Assembly: GCA_025991245.1 (NCBI GenBank)
Contig: BQMJ01000065.1
Coordinates: forward strand, 62,001 to 126,000
DNA: 64,000 nucleotides
Direction of reading: 5' to 3'
From: Galdieria partita
Taxonomy: Eukaryota > Rhodophyta > Bangiophyceae > Galdieriales > Galdieriaceae
In this document: positions 23,029 through 36,100 of the stretch, in pieces
Layout: the number at the start of each line of letters is the position of its first letter
Position numbering within the stretch: the first letter of the stretch is position 1
Made by a program: the position numbers and the translations under genes
Notes under the pieces: model-generated
Database searches by the model: none
Told to the model about the DNA's origin: nothing
What the model saw: the letters and a program-made list of their open reading frames with translations, nothing else

Positions 23029-24456
23029 ATGCTAGGAATGTTCTCACGTTGCGTTTTGTTCTCCTGGATCAAGTTTCACTTTTCATTATCTCCAAAGAAG
23101 GAAAAGTATCCAAAATTCCTTACAAGATATTGCCAAGCTGCAGGATTTTGTCTCTGGATACTATTAAAATATAGAAAATTTTGGTTGCCAGCTTATGGCT
23201 ACTTTCTACCAAATATACAAACAACCGAAGCCATAACTTTGCACCGTTTTTGTGCTGAAAAAGTGAAGCAGTTTTGTAAAAGCAAAGGTGGCTTATTTAT
23301 AAAACTTGGGCAATATGCTGGATCGTTACAAAATGTTCTACCAAGGGAATACCTACAGGAATTATCAACGCTTGAAGACCAAGCGGAAAATGTTCCTGTT
23401 CAAGACCTGTTGCAAGTTCTTCAAAGTGACTTGGGGTCTTTTTGTATTTTGCTTACAAATATATCAGAAAAACCTATTGGTAGTGCGTCTATTGCACAAG
23501 TACATTTGGCACGTATACTAACCTCTTCTACCGTTGTTGCTGTTAAAGTTCAAAAGCCGAATACTTTAGTACATTTTACTCAAGACTTGCGATTTCTCGA
23601 AATGGTCTTATCGGTTTATCAATTCTTAAAAGGTGGATATGAACCTGCTATTTGGAAGATCTTTGCTGAATTTTGTCGAGAAATACAAGAAGAAATGAAC
23701 TTTATGACCGAGATGGCAAATAATCGAAGGCTTGCTCAATGTTTTCAAGGCAACATCCATATTCACGTGCCTGATATTTTTCCAAATTTATGTTCTAGAA
23801 GAATTCTTACGATGGAATTCATCGATGGAATGAAGATAGACGACTGCTTATCTCTCGATAAGGAGACTCGATTTCGTATCTCTCGAACTTTGCATGAAGC
23901 ATTTGCCAGGATGATGTTTCAAAGAAGATTCCTTCATATGGATCCACATCCAGGAAATATCATTCTACAATGGCCACAAGACGAGAGACAGTTTCGTATC
24001 GTGTTGATTGATACTGGAAAATGTTATTCCATTGATCTTGCTTTCACGAGGAATCTTGCAAATTTTCTCATTGCTATTGCATTAAGAGACACTCAAAGAC
24101 TCGCACGTTTCGTAAATACAACAGGTGACGACTGTGGAATGTTACTGGCTTCTTTGTTCCTTGGTAGAAAAATGGCTCAACATTGGTTATTGGTTGATGA
24201 GTCAGAAATCGATAATCGACAACACAAGTACTCTTTAGAAGATTACATTCATCTACTAACTTCGATACATCCTCAATGGCTTACTGTCTTGCGTCCTCTT
24301 CTCGTGATTCGAGGTATATCTCGAAAACTTGGATATCCCAAGGATGTCTCAACCATATACGCACCTTTTGCAACGCAGCTTCTGTTCAAAGCGTGGTCAA
24401 AAACGTTGTTGACTTATTCTCGTGAGAACTATTCAGTAAGAAACAATGTTTCGTAG
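23029..24456 (+). CDS. ABC1/ADCK (UbiB) family atypical kinase
   Basis: 475 aa protein-kinase-like ATPase of the ABC1 family, most like mitochondrial ADCK1/ADCK5 or Mcp2. A hydrophobic N-terminus ([10 protein letters not shown]) may be a membrane anchor. Family motifs are [11 protein letters not shown] (KxGQ), GSASIAQVH (Ala-rich loop), VAVKVQKP (catalytic Lys), [15 protein letters not shown] (ExD-like region), HMDPHPGNI (catalytic loop) and VLIDTGKCY where kinases have DFG. These proteins act in lipid or ubiquinone homeostasis; the substrate is unknown. No intron. Its start codon is 35 bp from the SF3B1 start, so the two share one short bidirectional promoter. Confidence 0.85.
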   Translation: MLGMFSRCVLFSWIKFHFSLSPKKEKYPKFLTRYCQAAGFCLWILLKYRKFWLPAYGYFLPNIQTTEAITLHRFCAEKVKQFCKSKGGLFIKLGQYAGSLQNVLPREYLQELSTLEDQAENVPVQDLLQVLQSDLGSFCILLTNISEKPIGSASIAQVHLARILTSSTVVAVKVQKPNTLVHFTQDLRFLEMVLSVYQFLKGGYEPAIWKIFAEFCREIQEEMNFMTEMANNRRLAQCFQGNIHIHVPDIFPNLCSRRILTMEFIDGMKIDDCLSLDKETRFRISRTLHEAFARMMFQRRFLHMDPHPGNIILQWPQDERQFRIVLIDTGKCYSIDLAFTRNLANFLIAIALRDTQRLARFVNTTGDDCGMLLASLFLGRKMAQHWLLVDESEIDNRQHKYSLEDYIHLLTSIHPQWLTVLRPLLVIRGISRKLGYPKDVSTIYAPFATQLLFKAWSKTLLTYSRENYSVRNNVS

Positions 24457-25004
24457 ATTAACTGGGAATCTCTGCTGCAACAACAATTCACCTCATTTCA
24501 CTATTTAGAAAAATATAGGCCTATAGAAAAAAAATTGGCTTGAGCAAGGGCATGATATGATAGGTTACTATCAACTTCGAGTCAGGACATTTTTTCCAGT
24601 TTCAGCAGCAATATATCTGTCCGCCCGTCTGGAAAGCCTCATCTTTCTCAGAGGTTTCAACAGATACAAAAACTTACCGAACTCGTTTGAAATTCATGGA
24701 ACCTATGGAAGAAGTTTCAGCAACCTTTTAACAAAGTGTTGCGTACACAGAAGTGGGCACTCAGACAAGTCTGAAAAGAGAATCATTGAAGAACTCAAAG
24801 GCCATGGATGAAATACTTCATCATAATGCAAAATTCGGAGGTGGCAAAAGCTGAAACTAAGAACTCACTTACCATTAGCGCCGTGGTGGTTGCAGAAAAA
24901 ATGCTAATAACATAATGGCGCCACTGATTTGGAATGTCGCACATAGCGAATAATACGAATAATGGCAACCAAGTGCTATTTTAGGCTCAACCTTGTATAT
25001 GTAG
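24457..25004. other. Intergenic region with one doubtful short frame
   Basis: About 550 bp between the ABC1 kinase and PYROXD2. An 84-codon frame at 24557-24811 (+) has no recognisable domain and its codon use is unremarkable; I cannot call it a gene. No tRNA, snRNA or repeat was recognised. Confidence 0.4.
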
Positions 25005-27041
25005 ATGAATATCTTTAGGACATTTTCACGAGCTTGGTTTGGAGAAAATTTGAACCTGACCTTTCGAAGAAGTGCAAGTCAGACACCTATCGAGAAAACT
25101 CACTGGGATGCGATCATAATAGGAGGAGGTCATAATGGCTTAGTTGCTGCTGCGTATTTGGCTAAAAAGGTAAGCTCTGAAATTTGTTTCTGATGACAAC
25201 TCCGAGTAAGGTGGATTTCTAGCGAGCCAAAGTGTTGGTATTGGAAAGGAGAAAGGTTTTGGGAGGTGCAGCTGTAACGGAAGAGCTCATTAGTGGATTT
25301 CACTTTAGTCGTGCGAGGTATTTTGGGTTTTCCAGTGATTCGTTGTCAGTCCTCATTTTTGCTAGCTATGTACAGAGTTTGTTTCGCCCAGAAATTGTTA
25401 GAGAATTGAATCTTACCAAATACGGCTACTCCGTTATCACAAGGTATGGTCATAGCTGATATAGAATAACTTGAACTGAAAGTTTTCTAGAAACCCTTCG
25501 AGTTTTACGCCTCTCTCAGATGGAAAGAAGTATCTGTTTCTTAGTCCTGACGTGGAATTTTGCAAAGAACAAATAACCAAATTCTCCACTGAGGATGCTA
25601 TGCGATATCCACAGTACTTGGTATGCTTTTCCACAATAACCTTTATGATACATGTAAATTATAATACTCTCATTTTGAACTAGCGCTGGCTTTCAAAATT
25701 ATGTCGACTCGTAGAGCCTTTTTTTGATGAAGCTCCTTATGATGCATTGTATAATGATATATCAAGTTTATCGCTTGCAGAAAAATGGTCTTCATCTCGT
25801 GCCGGTTTTCATTTATTGCGAGAGTCACTTTTTAGTAGAAAGGAGATGACCGAGTTTTTCGAGCTTCTGTTTTCCAACTCTTCCAAAATGCTCAAGCGTT
25901 GGTTTCATTCTGAACCCTTGTTATCTACTCTAGTAAGAAATGTTCTGAGCGCAACTAGAACATTATTTTTATTTCGTACTAGGCCACGGATTCTGTTATA
26001 GGTACTATGGCTGGTCCTGACACACCGGGTACAGGATATGTGTTGTTGCATCATGTTCTTGGAGGTGAGTGGTCCTATGTGAAGGGAGGAATGGGTTCCC
26101 TTTCTGAGTCTCTTGCGTCTGCTGCAATTGACGCTGGAGTTGTTATTCAAACAGATACATCAGTGAAGTCTATATTAGTGGATGAAACACAAGGAAAAAC
26201 GAAAGGAGTGGAGACATTGGATGGGAAAAGTATATTCGGTCGCTGTGTCCTTTCTAATGCAGATCCTAAACGTACCTTTTTGACGTTATGTCCAAAAGGT
26301 AGCTTACCTGATGATTTTGTCTCCAAAATACAAAACTTGGATTTTCGTTCTCCCGTTTTTAAAATCAATGTTGCACTGAAGAAGTTGCCTCATTTTCGTT
26401 GCTTTCCAAAACGTCAAACATTTGAAGGCGAACCTACGACACTTGCTGCAGGACCGGAGCACAAAGGAACCATTCATCTTGGCAGCGATAACTTGGATAT
26501 GATTGAAAAGGCGTACAAAGATTGTTCTGCGCATCATCGACCAAGCGCCGTTCCTATTGTCGAAATGACTATACCCAGTGCAATAGATCCCACACTGGCT
26601 CCTCGAGGCCAGGCAGTGGCAGGATTATTCGTGCAGTATGTTCCATATAATGCTCCATGGGAGGATTCGAATTTTAAAAAAGCATTTGTTGATCGAGTTT
26701 TTTCAATGGTTGAAGATTATGCGCCTGGCTTTATCGAGAGCATAATTGGCTATGATGCCTTGTCTCCCAAAGATTTAGAACGCGTGTTTGGGCTGACTGA
26801 AGGAAATATCTTTCATGGTGCCATGTCTTTAGATCAACTATATTCTTTGAGACCAGCGGCTGGTTATTCTCGTTATCGAACACCTATATCTGGTTTATAT
26901 CTCTGTGGAAGTGGAGCTCATCCAGGTGGAGGTGTCTCAGGGGCTCCTGGAAGAAATTGCTCCAAGGTAGTTTTGAGAGACTTGAAAAGAAATGCGGAAG
27001 GTGCCTCTTTGCAATTGGCGCTTTCATTTTGGAGGAAATAG
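25005..27041 (+). CDS. PYROXD2: PYROXD2-like FAD oxidoreductase
   Basis: Mitochondrial FAD-dependent oxidoreductase of the carotenoid-desaturase-like fold. Six exons: the first ends at 25169, and short introns follow after SRA (in FHFSRA), after ITR, after YPQYL and after LLSTL. A basic leader (FRTFSRAWF) precedes the dinucleotide site DAIIIGGGHNGLVAAAYLAKK. Then come VLERRKVLGGAAVTEE, RNPSSFTPL, DTPGTGYVLLHHVLGG, GGMGSLSESLASAA, and the C-terminal GLYLCGSGAHPGGGVSGAPGRN FAD motif. The order and spacing match animal PYROXD2 across the whole length, and the splices I assign restore its conserved residues (for example SRASYVQSLFRPEIV). The physiological substrate is not established for the family. 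Confidence 0.9.
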
Positions 27042-27196
27042 AATAAATTTCTATTAGGACGACATTGTGACAGGCATTACCAAGAGAAGATTTTCAAATT
27101 TGAATTTTCAAAGACTTGTTGTCCTGTGTCCATCTGTCCCGCTGAAATTTCTTCTTTGGTGGAAAGTGCAAACTACTTTCTCATAAACGCCACCAT

Positions 27197-28371
27197 ATGG
27201 AAAATTATAAAAGGACCGAAGTTTTAGGAGAAGGTACTTATGGAAAGGTGTATAAAGCTCAAGATATTAGAACCAACGAAATTGTTGCACTGAAGAAAAC
27301 CCTTTTGGTAAACGAAGACGAAGGGGTCCCCGCTACTACTTTGAGAGAAGTATCAATATTAAGAGCACTTTCAGAATGTCCATACATAGTAAAGTAAGAT
27401 ATGGTATATAAAAGTAAACATAGTAGTAACGTTGTCTTGGTTTATCAAGGCTTTCTGACGTGCTACACACTGCTTCCAGAAACGGCAAGCCTGTATTGTA
27501 CTTGGTTTTTGAATATTTGGAACATGATCTCAAGCACTATATGATTTCTAAGAAAGGTAGAGGAACAGGACTTGATAAGAATCAAGCTATGGTACGTTTG
27601 TCGAACATTTTATTTGTCATTATTTGATGTTACGGTTGATTTATATAGCATTTCGCCTATCAAATACTTTTAGGAATTGAACATTGTCATTCACATGGTG
27701 TGATGCACCGTGATTTAAAACCTCAGAATCTGCTGGTATCTAAGGATGAGATCATTAAATTGGCAGATTTCGGACTTGGACGTTCGTTTAGTATTCCTAT
27801 TGGAAAATACACTCACGAGGTGGTAACTCTTTGGTATCGTGCCCCAGAAATTCTGCTAGGCTCCAAATGCTATTCTACTCCTATTGATATTTGGAGTATC
27901 GGATGTATCTTGGCTGAAATGGTAACCGGAAGACCGCTTTTCTGTGGTGAAAGTGAAATCGAACAGTTATTGGCCATTTTCAGGTACATTTTCTTGTCGT
28001 TTCATTTCCGGACTGATTATAACTATTCTTAGGATCATGGGAACTCCTTCGAATGAAACATGGCCAACTGTAGAGACGCTTCGAGATTGGCATGACTTCC
28101 CTCAATGGAAACCGACAGAGCTCTATAAAGTAAGACTCGTTACCTTGTCACTTTTTAACTTGTTTTGAATATTTTATACCTTTAGATTATTCCTCAGCTA
28201 GGAAAAGATGGCTGTGATTTATTAACACAAATGCTTTGTCTTGACCCTTCTAAACGGATCACCGCATCAGATGCTCTACAACATCCATTTTTTGATGAAA
28301 TTCGTAGCGAATATGTCAATAATTTTACCAACAAAGAGAACTTTCCACTACCCGTTGTGAATAAAAATTGA
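27197..28371 (+). CDS. Cyclin-dependent kinase, CDKB-like
   Basis: Ser/Thr kinase of the CDK family, presumably a mitotic cell-cycle kinase. Five exons with introns of about 45-60 nt. The glycine loop [11 protein letters not shown] has the inhibitory Thr-Tyr pair, followed by ALKK and the cyclin-binding helix [12 protein letters not shown]. Then come [20 protein letters not shown], a T-loop Thr in [17 protein letters not shown], and [14 protein letters not shown]. The helix sequence PATTLRE is nearer to plant CDKB (PPTALRE or PPTTLRE) than to the PSTAIRE of CDKA, and DFGLGR is also typical of CDKB. It ends shortly after the kinase domain (about 310 aa). Confidence 0.88.
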
Positions 28372-28402
28372 AGCAATGTAAATTGGATTGTTGTTGGATC
28401 TT

Positions 28403-29305
28403 ATGTCAGAAGCTTATACCCAGTTTCAAAGAAATGCACCGTATTTGTTACACTTGTTGCAAAGAGTGCACGAAGGTTTGCTCAGCTTTGTGGAATCTTT
28501 CACTCCTCAACAGCAGCAAGCGTTGGTTTCTGTCGTACTGTGCCTTGATGCTGCTCAGTTTGGTCTACACAGAGTGCAAAGCAGACTGGAGCTTGTAAAT
28601 AGGTAAACTGCTTCGATATCCTGTAGTTATTGCTCACTGAAGAAGGAACGTCTTTGAAGAAACTTGTTTCGACCAAGAAGCCACCGAGGTTTATGGGGAC
28701 TTGTTGGCTGTCCAAAGAAATCTTGTTGACGGCTTTCAGAGAATCGTTACGTACTTGTCACATGGAAGTCGTATTGTGCCACCTGAAGTGCCCTCCAGTG
28801 GAAGAATTTCGACTGAAGTAACAGAGCAGCAGGGAACGACAGTGAATTTGGACAAGGTATGATATTCCCACGCCTTCAGATATTGGCCTTGTTACACTAG
28901 TTATTCTAGTCCCTTCGAGATTCGGAAGACTTGGACACTCGAGATTCGACCTTAATAGGCAAAAGTGTAGAAAAAGGAAGTGGAGATCTTTTACGAACTC
29001 CTAGTGGAAGAAGTTATATGATAGCTCTATATGATTTTCAGGGACAAGAAGCTGATGAGCTATCATTTCGGAAAGGTGACCATATCCAAGTGGTGGCGTA
29101 TGACACAAGTGGTTGGTGGTTGGGACAACTTCACGACAAGTACGGTCTGTTTCCATCAAACTACACTCGAAAGATGCATAACCGTCACTCTGGTGCTCTT
29201 TCTTTAGAAGAGTCATTTACTGAACACTCCAGAGGTAAGAAGTCGTACTTGTTATTCTCAGCATTCGTTACCGTGACGAACTGAACTTTAGGTATTCATG
29301 TATAG
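28403..29305 (+). CDS. SH3-domain protein
   Basis: Protein of about 240 aa with one clear SH3 domain near the C-terminus: YMIALYDFQGQEADELSFRKGD, GWWLGQLHDKYGLFPSNY. SH3 domains bind proline-rich peptides in endocytic, cytoskeletal and signalling complexes. The N-terminal part (SEAYTQFQRNAPYLLHLLQR, then a second helical exon with LLAVQRNLVDGFQRIV) looks alpha-helical but I do not recognise it. Splicing inferred: exon 1 ends after LELVNR, the second intron follows VNLDK, and the last exon encodes only a few residues (GIHV*). The donor and acceptor of the first intron allow two nearby choices. The gene begins only about 30 bp after the CDK stop, same strand. Confidence 0.7.
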
Positions 29306-29384
29306 ATATCAAAAACAACTACATTTACTCCTTGCCTTTCAGTAAATCTCCTCGCAGCACATATAACTTGAACAATTTTCCACT

Positions 29385-30150
<766 letters not shown>

Positions 30151-30319
30151 CAACACGGCTTTCGCGGCTTTTGGGACTGCTCTGGAAAAATTGAAAAAAT
30201 GGCGCAAAAGGTATCATCTGGAAAAAAATGCAAAGAGAATATAAACTGATTTTGATATGAATTTCTTGTAAACAATGAGCAGATGGTTACGACGAGTCGT
30301 TTTTATTACAAGGTCACAG

Positions 30320-30676
30320 CTACTTGAAAATATTACATGGTAGAGTGTTGTACTTGCTCTCCTCGTTCACATATGTTGTGTACGTCTCCCCTGTTGGAAA
30401 ATTTAGGGCGCAATGGGGTCCTACTATTTCTGTTCCAGATCTGCAACTCTTCAGGGACTTTGACCATGTGGTTGAAATGTAGATTGGGAGAAATTTGCGG
30501 CTGGGTCGAATTTCCCAAATGAAACGACATTCGCTTGAGGAATAGAAGAAGCTGTTTTTGACCATTTCCAATGAGAAATCGAACCACATGGGATGGTCGT
30601 TGTGAAACCATCTGGTCATTGTATCGCTTGTAAAAGAAGCTTCCATGAGCTCTTCAAATACAGCAACTGTTTTCAT
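30320..30676 (-). CDS. Possible small unrecognised protein
   Basis: A 118-codon frame starting at an ATG that avoids the divergent ferritin-like gene. It is rich in Phe, Trp, Ser and charged residues (FTSDTMTRWFHNDHPMWFDF), with no signal peptide or domain I recognise. The region between calmodulin and the ferritin-like gene otherwise holds no candidate. It may be a real short gene or chance; the low count of hydrophobic runs and the absence of splice signals leave this open. Confidence 0.3.
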   Translation of the reverse strand: MKTVAVFEELMEASFTSDTMTRWFHNDHPMWFDFSLEMVKNSFFYSSSECRFIWEIRPSRKFLPIYISTTWSKSLKSCRSGTEIVGPHCALNFPTGETYTTYVNEESKYNTLPCNIFK

Positions 30677-30718
30677 CTTTTCTTTTTTACGATTGTGCTT
30701 TGTGTTTAGTTCAACATC

Positions 30719-31399
30719 ATGAATAGATATCATATGCTAGCTTTTGTCTTTCTTTGTCATATTGCCGTGGCGATATCTGCACAAAGCAACTGTGTTACTC
30801 CAGTGAAGGATATAATAGACATTGCAAGGACAGCGGAACAGCTGGCAGTAACTTTCTATAGCAATGGATATAAGAATGCTGCTCAACTTGGCCTAGTTGG
30901 TGCCAACCTTGCTTACATTGCTGCAGCATTGGAAGAAGAACAACTCCATGAGTCTTATTGGGCAAGTCTAGGAGGTGTTTCGATGGCAAGTACGTTTAGC
31001 TTCCCCAATGGCTCTAAGACATTCAGTGACTTGACCACATTTATCGAAACTCAACAAGAAATCGAAGGGTACTTTGATTCTGCATACCTGGCTGCTGTAA
31101 AGGAACTATCCATTCAAAATCAATCCGATGCAGCTCAGGTAGCGGCTCAAGTAGCCATTATAGAAGGAGAACACAGAGTCTTAGGGAGGGTCATTGGAAA
31201 CCTCGTTCCTGCAGACAATAGAGGATTTTCTCCAGTGCTCGTTTCCTCGGTGTCTGATGCTGTAACGGTGATTAAGAATTCGGGATATCTAAGTCCTACT
31301 GTAGGCAATTCCTATTCTTATACCAAGAGTAATGTCACAGAATCGGGTGTCAAGTATCTCGCACCTACTGCCCTCCCTTGTCCTACTTCTAGTTTGTGA
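30719..31399 (+). CDS. Secreted ferritin-like domain protein
   Basis: 226 aa. A clear signal peptide (MNRYHMLAFVFLCHIAVAISA) is followed by a four-helix ferritin-like fold: IARTAEQLAVTFYSNG, LEEEQLHESYWASLGG and, further on, VAIIEGEHRVLGRVIG, giving Glu and E-x-x-H type residues at metal-ligand-like positions. It resembles the ferritin-like/desiccation-related (PCC13-62) family, which is common in acidophilic and desert bacteria, fungi and plants. The mature protein is presumably extracellular or vacuolar. Whether it binds iron is not shown. It is a single exon, unlike most neighbours, which would fit acquisition by transfer; base composition does not obviously differ. Confidence 0.75.
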   Translation: MNRYHMLAFVFLCHIAVAISAQSNCVTPVKDIIDIARTAEQLAVTFYSNGYKNAAQLGLVGANLAYIAAALEEEQLHESYWASLGGVSMASTFSFPNGSKTFSDLTTFIETQQEIEGYFDSAYLAAVKELSIQNQSDAAQVAAQVAIIEGEHRVLGRVIGNLVPADNRGFSPVLVSSVSDAVTVIKNSGYLSPTVGNSYSYTKSNVTESGVKYLAPTALPCPTSSL

Positions 31400-31470
31400 A
31401 TGATAATAAAATGTGAACATTTCCATTGCATTTTGGCGGGATTCTTTCGCACAAAGCAAAACAAGTGAAT

Positions 31471-32654
31471 ATGCCTGTTGAAACTTCTTTGGAACCTGAC
31501 CCTATCAACCATGATCACTTGGCAAAGTGGTGAGTGAAATTATGTATGTGAGCTTATGTCTCCCTTAACTTGGTATTGAAAGGCGTGGTTATTATGCTCC
31601 CAATCGTCCCAACAACTACAAGCGTGTTTTGGTTACTGGAGGAGCAGGATTTATTGGTTCACATTTAGTTGACCGCCTTATGGAAGAAGGGAATGAAGTT
31701 ATTGTGATAGACAGTCTTTTCACTGGAAAGAAGAGCAACATTTTGAAGTGGCTTAACCATCCCAAGTTCGAGTTTGTTCGTCACGACGTCACTTTACCTT
31801 ATCAAGCAGAAGTAGACCAGATATATCATCTTGCCTGTCCTGCGTCTCCAGTCCATTATAAATACAACGCTATTAAAACTGTAAAGACCAACGTATTGGG
31901 GACTTTGAATATGCTGGGTTTGGCGAAACGTGTTGGAGCTCGTTTTTTATTGGCTTCTACTTCTGAAGTATATGGAGATCCACAGGTTCATCCACAGTCA
32001 GAAGAATACTGGGGCAATGTGAATCCCTGTGGTTTGAGAAGTTGTTATGATGAAGGAAAACGCGTTGCGGAAACTTTGACAATGGTAGTAGGAACTATTC
32101 CTATTCTTGGGAGTCTCATATTTGTATGGATGCATAGGATTATGCACGACAACATGGTGTGGAAGTTCGAATTGTACGAATCTTTAACACTTATGGACCT
32201 CGAATGGTTGAAAACGATGGAAGAGTTGTATCTAATTTTGTGACACAAGCACTCGAAGGAAAACCTTTGACATTGTATGGAGATGGTAAACAGACCCGTT
32301 CATTTTGTTATGTTTCGGATTTAGTGGATGGAATGATCCGTATGATGAACTCTGAACATACTGGGCCGTTCAATTTGGGTAATCCGGACGAGTTTACCGT
32401 TGAGTCCTTAGCACATATTGTCCGTGAAATGGTGAATCCTAATCTTGAGATAGTACATATGGCAGCTACACCTGATGATCCAACCAGAAGACAACCAGAT
32501 ATTACCAAGGTAAATAGAATATAATCTCGTTGACGGTTGTTTTGATTTGCTATGACAGGCGAAGAACTTGCTCAATTGGCAACCAAAAATTCGGTTACGT
32601 GATGGATTGAGTTTGATGATTGAAGAATTTCGAGAGCGTTCCAACTTGTCATAA
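31471..32654 (+). CDS. UXS: UDP-glucuronate decarboxylase (UDP-xylose synthase)
   Basis: NAD-dependent short-chain epimerase-type enzyme making UDP-xylose from UDP-glucuronate for wall polysaccharides and glycans. Exons 31471-31529, 31583-32084, 32138-32509 and 32559-32654 sum to 1029 nt (342 aa). The Rossmann motif is [34 protein letters not shown] and [12 protein letters not shown] follow. The catalytic Y-x-x-x-K lies in [21 protein letters not shown] and DPTRRQPDI are UXS-specific. There is no N-terminal membrane anchor, so this is a cytosolic type. UMP1 begins 30 bp downstream on the same strand. Confidence 0.92.
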
Positions 32655-32684
32655 AATCCAATAAATTAGACATTTTTGAAGACA

Positions 32685-33110
32685 ATGGATCGTTGGGATA
32701 CTCGACAAACGGACCATACTTGGCTGCAAGGAAAGCAGTTTACAAAACCAAACTGTTTAAAGACCAAACATCCGGTAGAAGAAATTCAAGACAAGGTAAA
32801 AGTGGATACTTTTTATATTTGTTGTTCACTTGAGTTGTAGAATTTGGAACAAGAACTGCAAGCACGTCACAAGTTAGTAGCGTTGGCTTTAGGAAGTCAA
32901 GTTCCGTTAAGAATAGATATTGAACGCCGTATTTTGGGACAATTTCACAAGTTACCTGGCTTCCAAACAACTCAACCGGGACTAGACACGATACTCGGAA
33001 GAGACGAGGAAATAACTTTTGAAGACTTTTTATCCCCTCCAGAGGAAAGAGAAGAGAACGTCGAGACCGATTCTCTAACAGTATTTGAAAGAAAGTTGAG
33101 CTTATTTTGA
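32685..33110 (+). CDS. UMP1: Proteasome maturation factor UMP1/POMP
   Basis: Assembly chaperone of the 20S proteasome that is degraded when the particle matures. Exons 32685-32795 and 32841-33110 (381 nt, 126 aa; 45 nt intron). The conserved C-terminal half is present: QVPLRIDIERRILGQFHKLP, LDTILGRDEEITFEDFL, matching the P-L-R-x-x-x-E and G-R-D-E-x-I-x-F-E-D patterns of UMP1. The N-terminal half is variable, as usual. Size (about 125-150 aa) fits the family. Confidence 0.82.
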
Positions 33111-33186
33111 TATCGTTGAGAGGGTCCTTATCTCCCCGAGTAGATCATTTTCGAAACTTTAAAACAGACATAATTTCAAAGCAACT

Positions 33187-36100
33187 TTACAGAGTGCTCA
33201 TTTCGGAACTCAGTTGACGTCTCCACTGGAGCAGCTCTTGAGCTGCTTTCTGGTTTCCTTTCGTTCCCAAGATGTTCGCTACTTCTTTAAGAAAATTCTT
33301 AGAACAAGTTAACAGTTGTCAAGAGCAAGAGGTATCCATTACTTACTGCAACGCTGCTTTTCAATTCCGACCATATATCATCCCTCAAAGAGATATCCAC
33401 AATTTCTCTACACATGATTCGGTATAGACGCGTAGCAACTTTACCCACAGGTTCGTCCAATAAGCTACAGTTGTTCAGACTTCCTTTGACTGCGGCATCT
33501 GAGAGTTTCTCAAGCTGTCTGAAAACTAACTGACTGGCATATTTGGCTTTCATTTCTTCTGTTCGACTGACAAAATCACGAGCTTGTTCGAGGATCAACT
33601 GATCATTCATCAAATGCACACTATCATTTGGATATCAACTAAAAAATAGGCAAGGTAATCAAAGAATCACTTACCGTTTGGCAATACGTTGTAAAAGAAC
33701 AAGAGTAACAGAATCGATGATTTGTTTTCCTCCATCTCCAGTAAGAGACAAAATATTGTGGAAAACTTGAGACGAACAGCTTCGTACGATGGATCTGGAT
33801 TCCTGAAGAGCCATTTCAGCAGCTGACTGCAATATACGAGAAGAGAAAGAAAAGGACAATGCGTCAATGAAACGACAACTGGCTTGAATGTAATCTATCA
33901 AACTTTCCAAGCTTTTCAAACAACCATCCAGTTCTTTCGACTCCAAATAATCTTTTTTGGCAATATCCTTGAGGCATTGTTTCCTGAATCGCTCAGTTTC
34001 TGTTTCGTAACTCTTCTTACACAATAGACTCAAGTTGCCCATGAGCCGATGTAAGAAGCCCATGTTATCTACACGTGCTGTAGTTGAAGAATTTGTTTCG
34101 CTGTTGGCACTAGTCGAATCTGATTCTTCATCCACTGGAAACAGATTCAAAGGTCTCTCGAGATCTTCCATATCTGTATCTGTTGCGATATTCTCCTGAA
34201 TTCCATTTCTCTGAAGGTCGCCATTTCCTTGTTTGATATTTTCGTTCTCTTCAAAAGAGCGTTGCACCGATGCAAAATCGGGATATGAGCTCACAACCGT
34301 TGACAAAAAATACAACTCTGCAAAGGCAGCCAAATAAAATATCCACTCAAATCCTTTAAAGTCTGAATCTTTGCCACTAGTAACATTGTAATATATACAG
34401 TAATCAATAAACTCCACGACAGCTTCCGACAATTGATTGCATTCCTGTTCAACAATGTTCGCCACCACTTCATTTGTATCATGATTAAGATGTACACAAG
34501 AATCATAAAAAAGAGAATAAATACAGTGATATTCACAACATAACGAATTTCCCACAGCCAAAATACCCGTTCGAAGCTGCCTCTGCATATTGCAGACGGC
34601 GTTGTCCTTTTGGTCAACAGCATTGATAGTAGACCGAAAGGTTTCCGGTGTCTCACGTGCTACGACAGATGACTCCTTTGCAACTTGAACAAACTTTTCA
34701 ATAAATCTTTTCCATTCCGATTCATCTAATCTTGCGATACAATATAAACCTGCAGAAAATGATCGGAATACATCAGAACTCAATCCACCTCCAAGAATTA
34801 CTCGACGATTCAATGCTCCCCTGTTCAAAACATTCTTGGCTTTTACAGCTAAATTATCTTGTAAATTTTTACATACAAGACGTCGAATTTCATCAAGTCT
34901 CTTTTTGCCTTCAGAGACAGCACGTAGATCGGATAGTGCGTTCATTACACTCTGGTCATGAAGCTTTTCTGACAAAACGCGAACTGCTGGAGTCAACTGT
35001 TCGATAATAAATCTGTCGTCTGATATTGAAGGAGAGTTGAGAATAGTTTCTTCATCTTTGGAAATAAATACTGTATCAACTAACTCTTCTATCTGCGATT
35101 TGAGATTGGCCAAGTTTGTGTTGAAAGTATCCATTTCGGTAAGGAAATTATGTAATGCCAAAGCTTCAGAAAAAACAGGTTGAAGACGATCCTCCGTTGT
35201 ACTAAACCAGTCTTCTAACTCTTTTACATATGCCAAAAGGGAATCAAGAGACTGCAATACGGCAACTTTGTTTGAACTTGCAACAATTAAACTGGATATT
35301 GTTGCCTCCTCTAAAGCCCTGGAATCATCTTGTATTCTCTCAGCTAACATTGAAGGCTCAAAGTTGGTAAGATCCACATCATCCAAAAGCTGTAATATAT
35401 CTCCAACTTCTTCCTCCGATAAACTCAAGTCATCGTTCCTAGCAACTGGTGAGACAACACCCTTTGACTCTTCTACAACAGGAGAAGTTGATGGGTCCGA
35501 GCTTCCCTTGACAGACATTTTTTTGTCCGTGGTAGCTGGGGAAGAGGTCCACAAGGACGAATCCGTACTCTCCGTGATGTACTGCGAATCATAAGAAGAA
35601 TTGAAGTCTGCTGGACTCATTCCTGAAGCCTTGTGTTGCAAATCAGACTCCGAAGCTGACCTTTGAGAACCGGTTAGCGGAGTATTTGGTTGGCTAGTAG
35701 TATTATTAGTCTCTCGCGAGGCTTCTTCTAATTTCTGGTTCAACAGGTTTATCAATAATCATTGTATCAATAAAACAATACCAACCGTAAGCGCAAGATT
35801 TTCAAGTTTTGGTGGTCTTCCCTTGAGTGCCGAGTAACTTTCTATAACTGTCCAAAGAAACTTTGCCCTATCTGAGAAGTACCTGAATAGCATAGTTTGG
35901 CCACATATTCTTTAGTGTACATAAAGGTACTCACTTGGATTCAAAGGCAAACAGTTTTTCACCAAATACCATAGTAAAACGTAGGTTATTATCAGCTCCC
36001 CTTTCCATGCCATCAATCTTTTGCAATTCTTCCAACTTCCAAGAACGAATCACTGTCAAAGATTTCAAGCAAGGGTCGGAAAGTTTCACAATTCTTCTTC

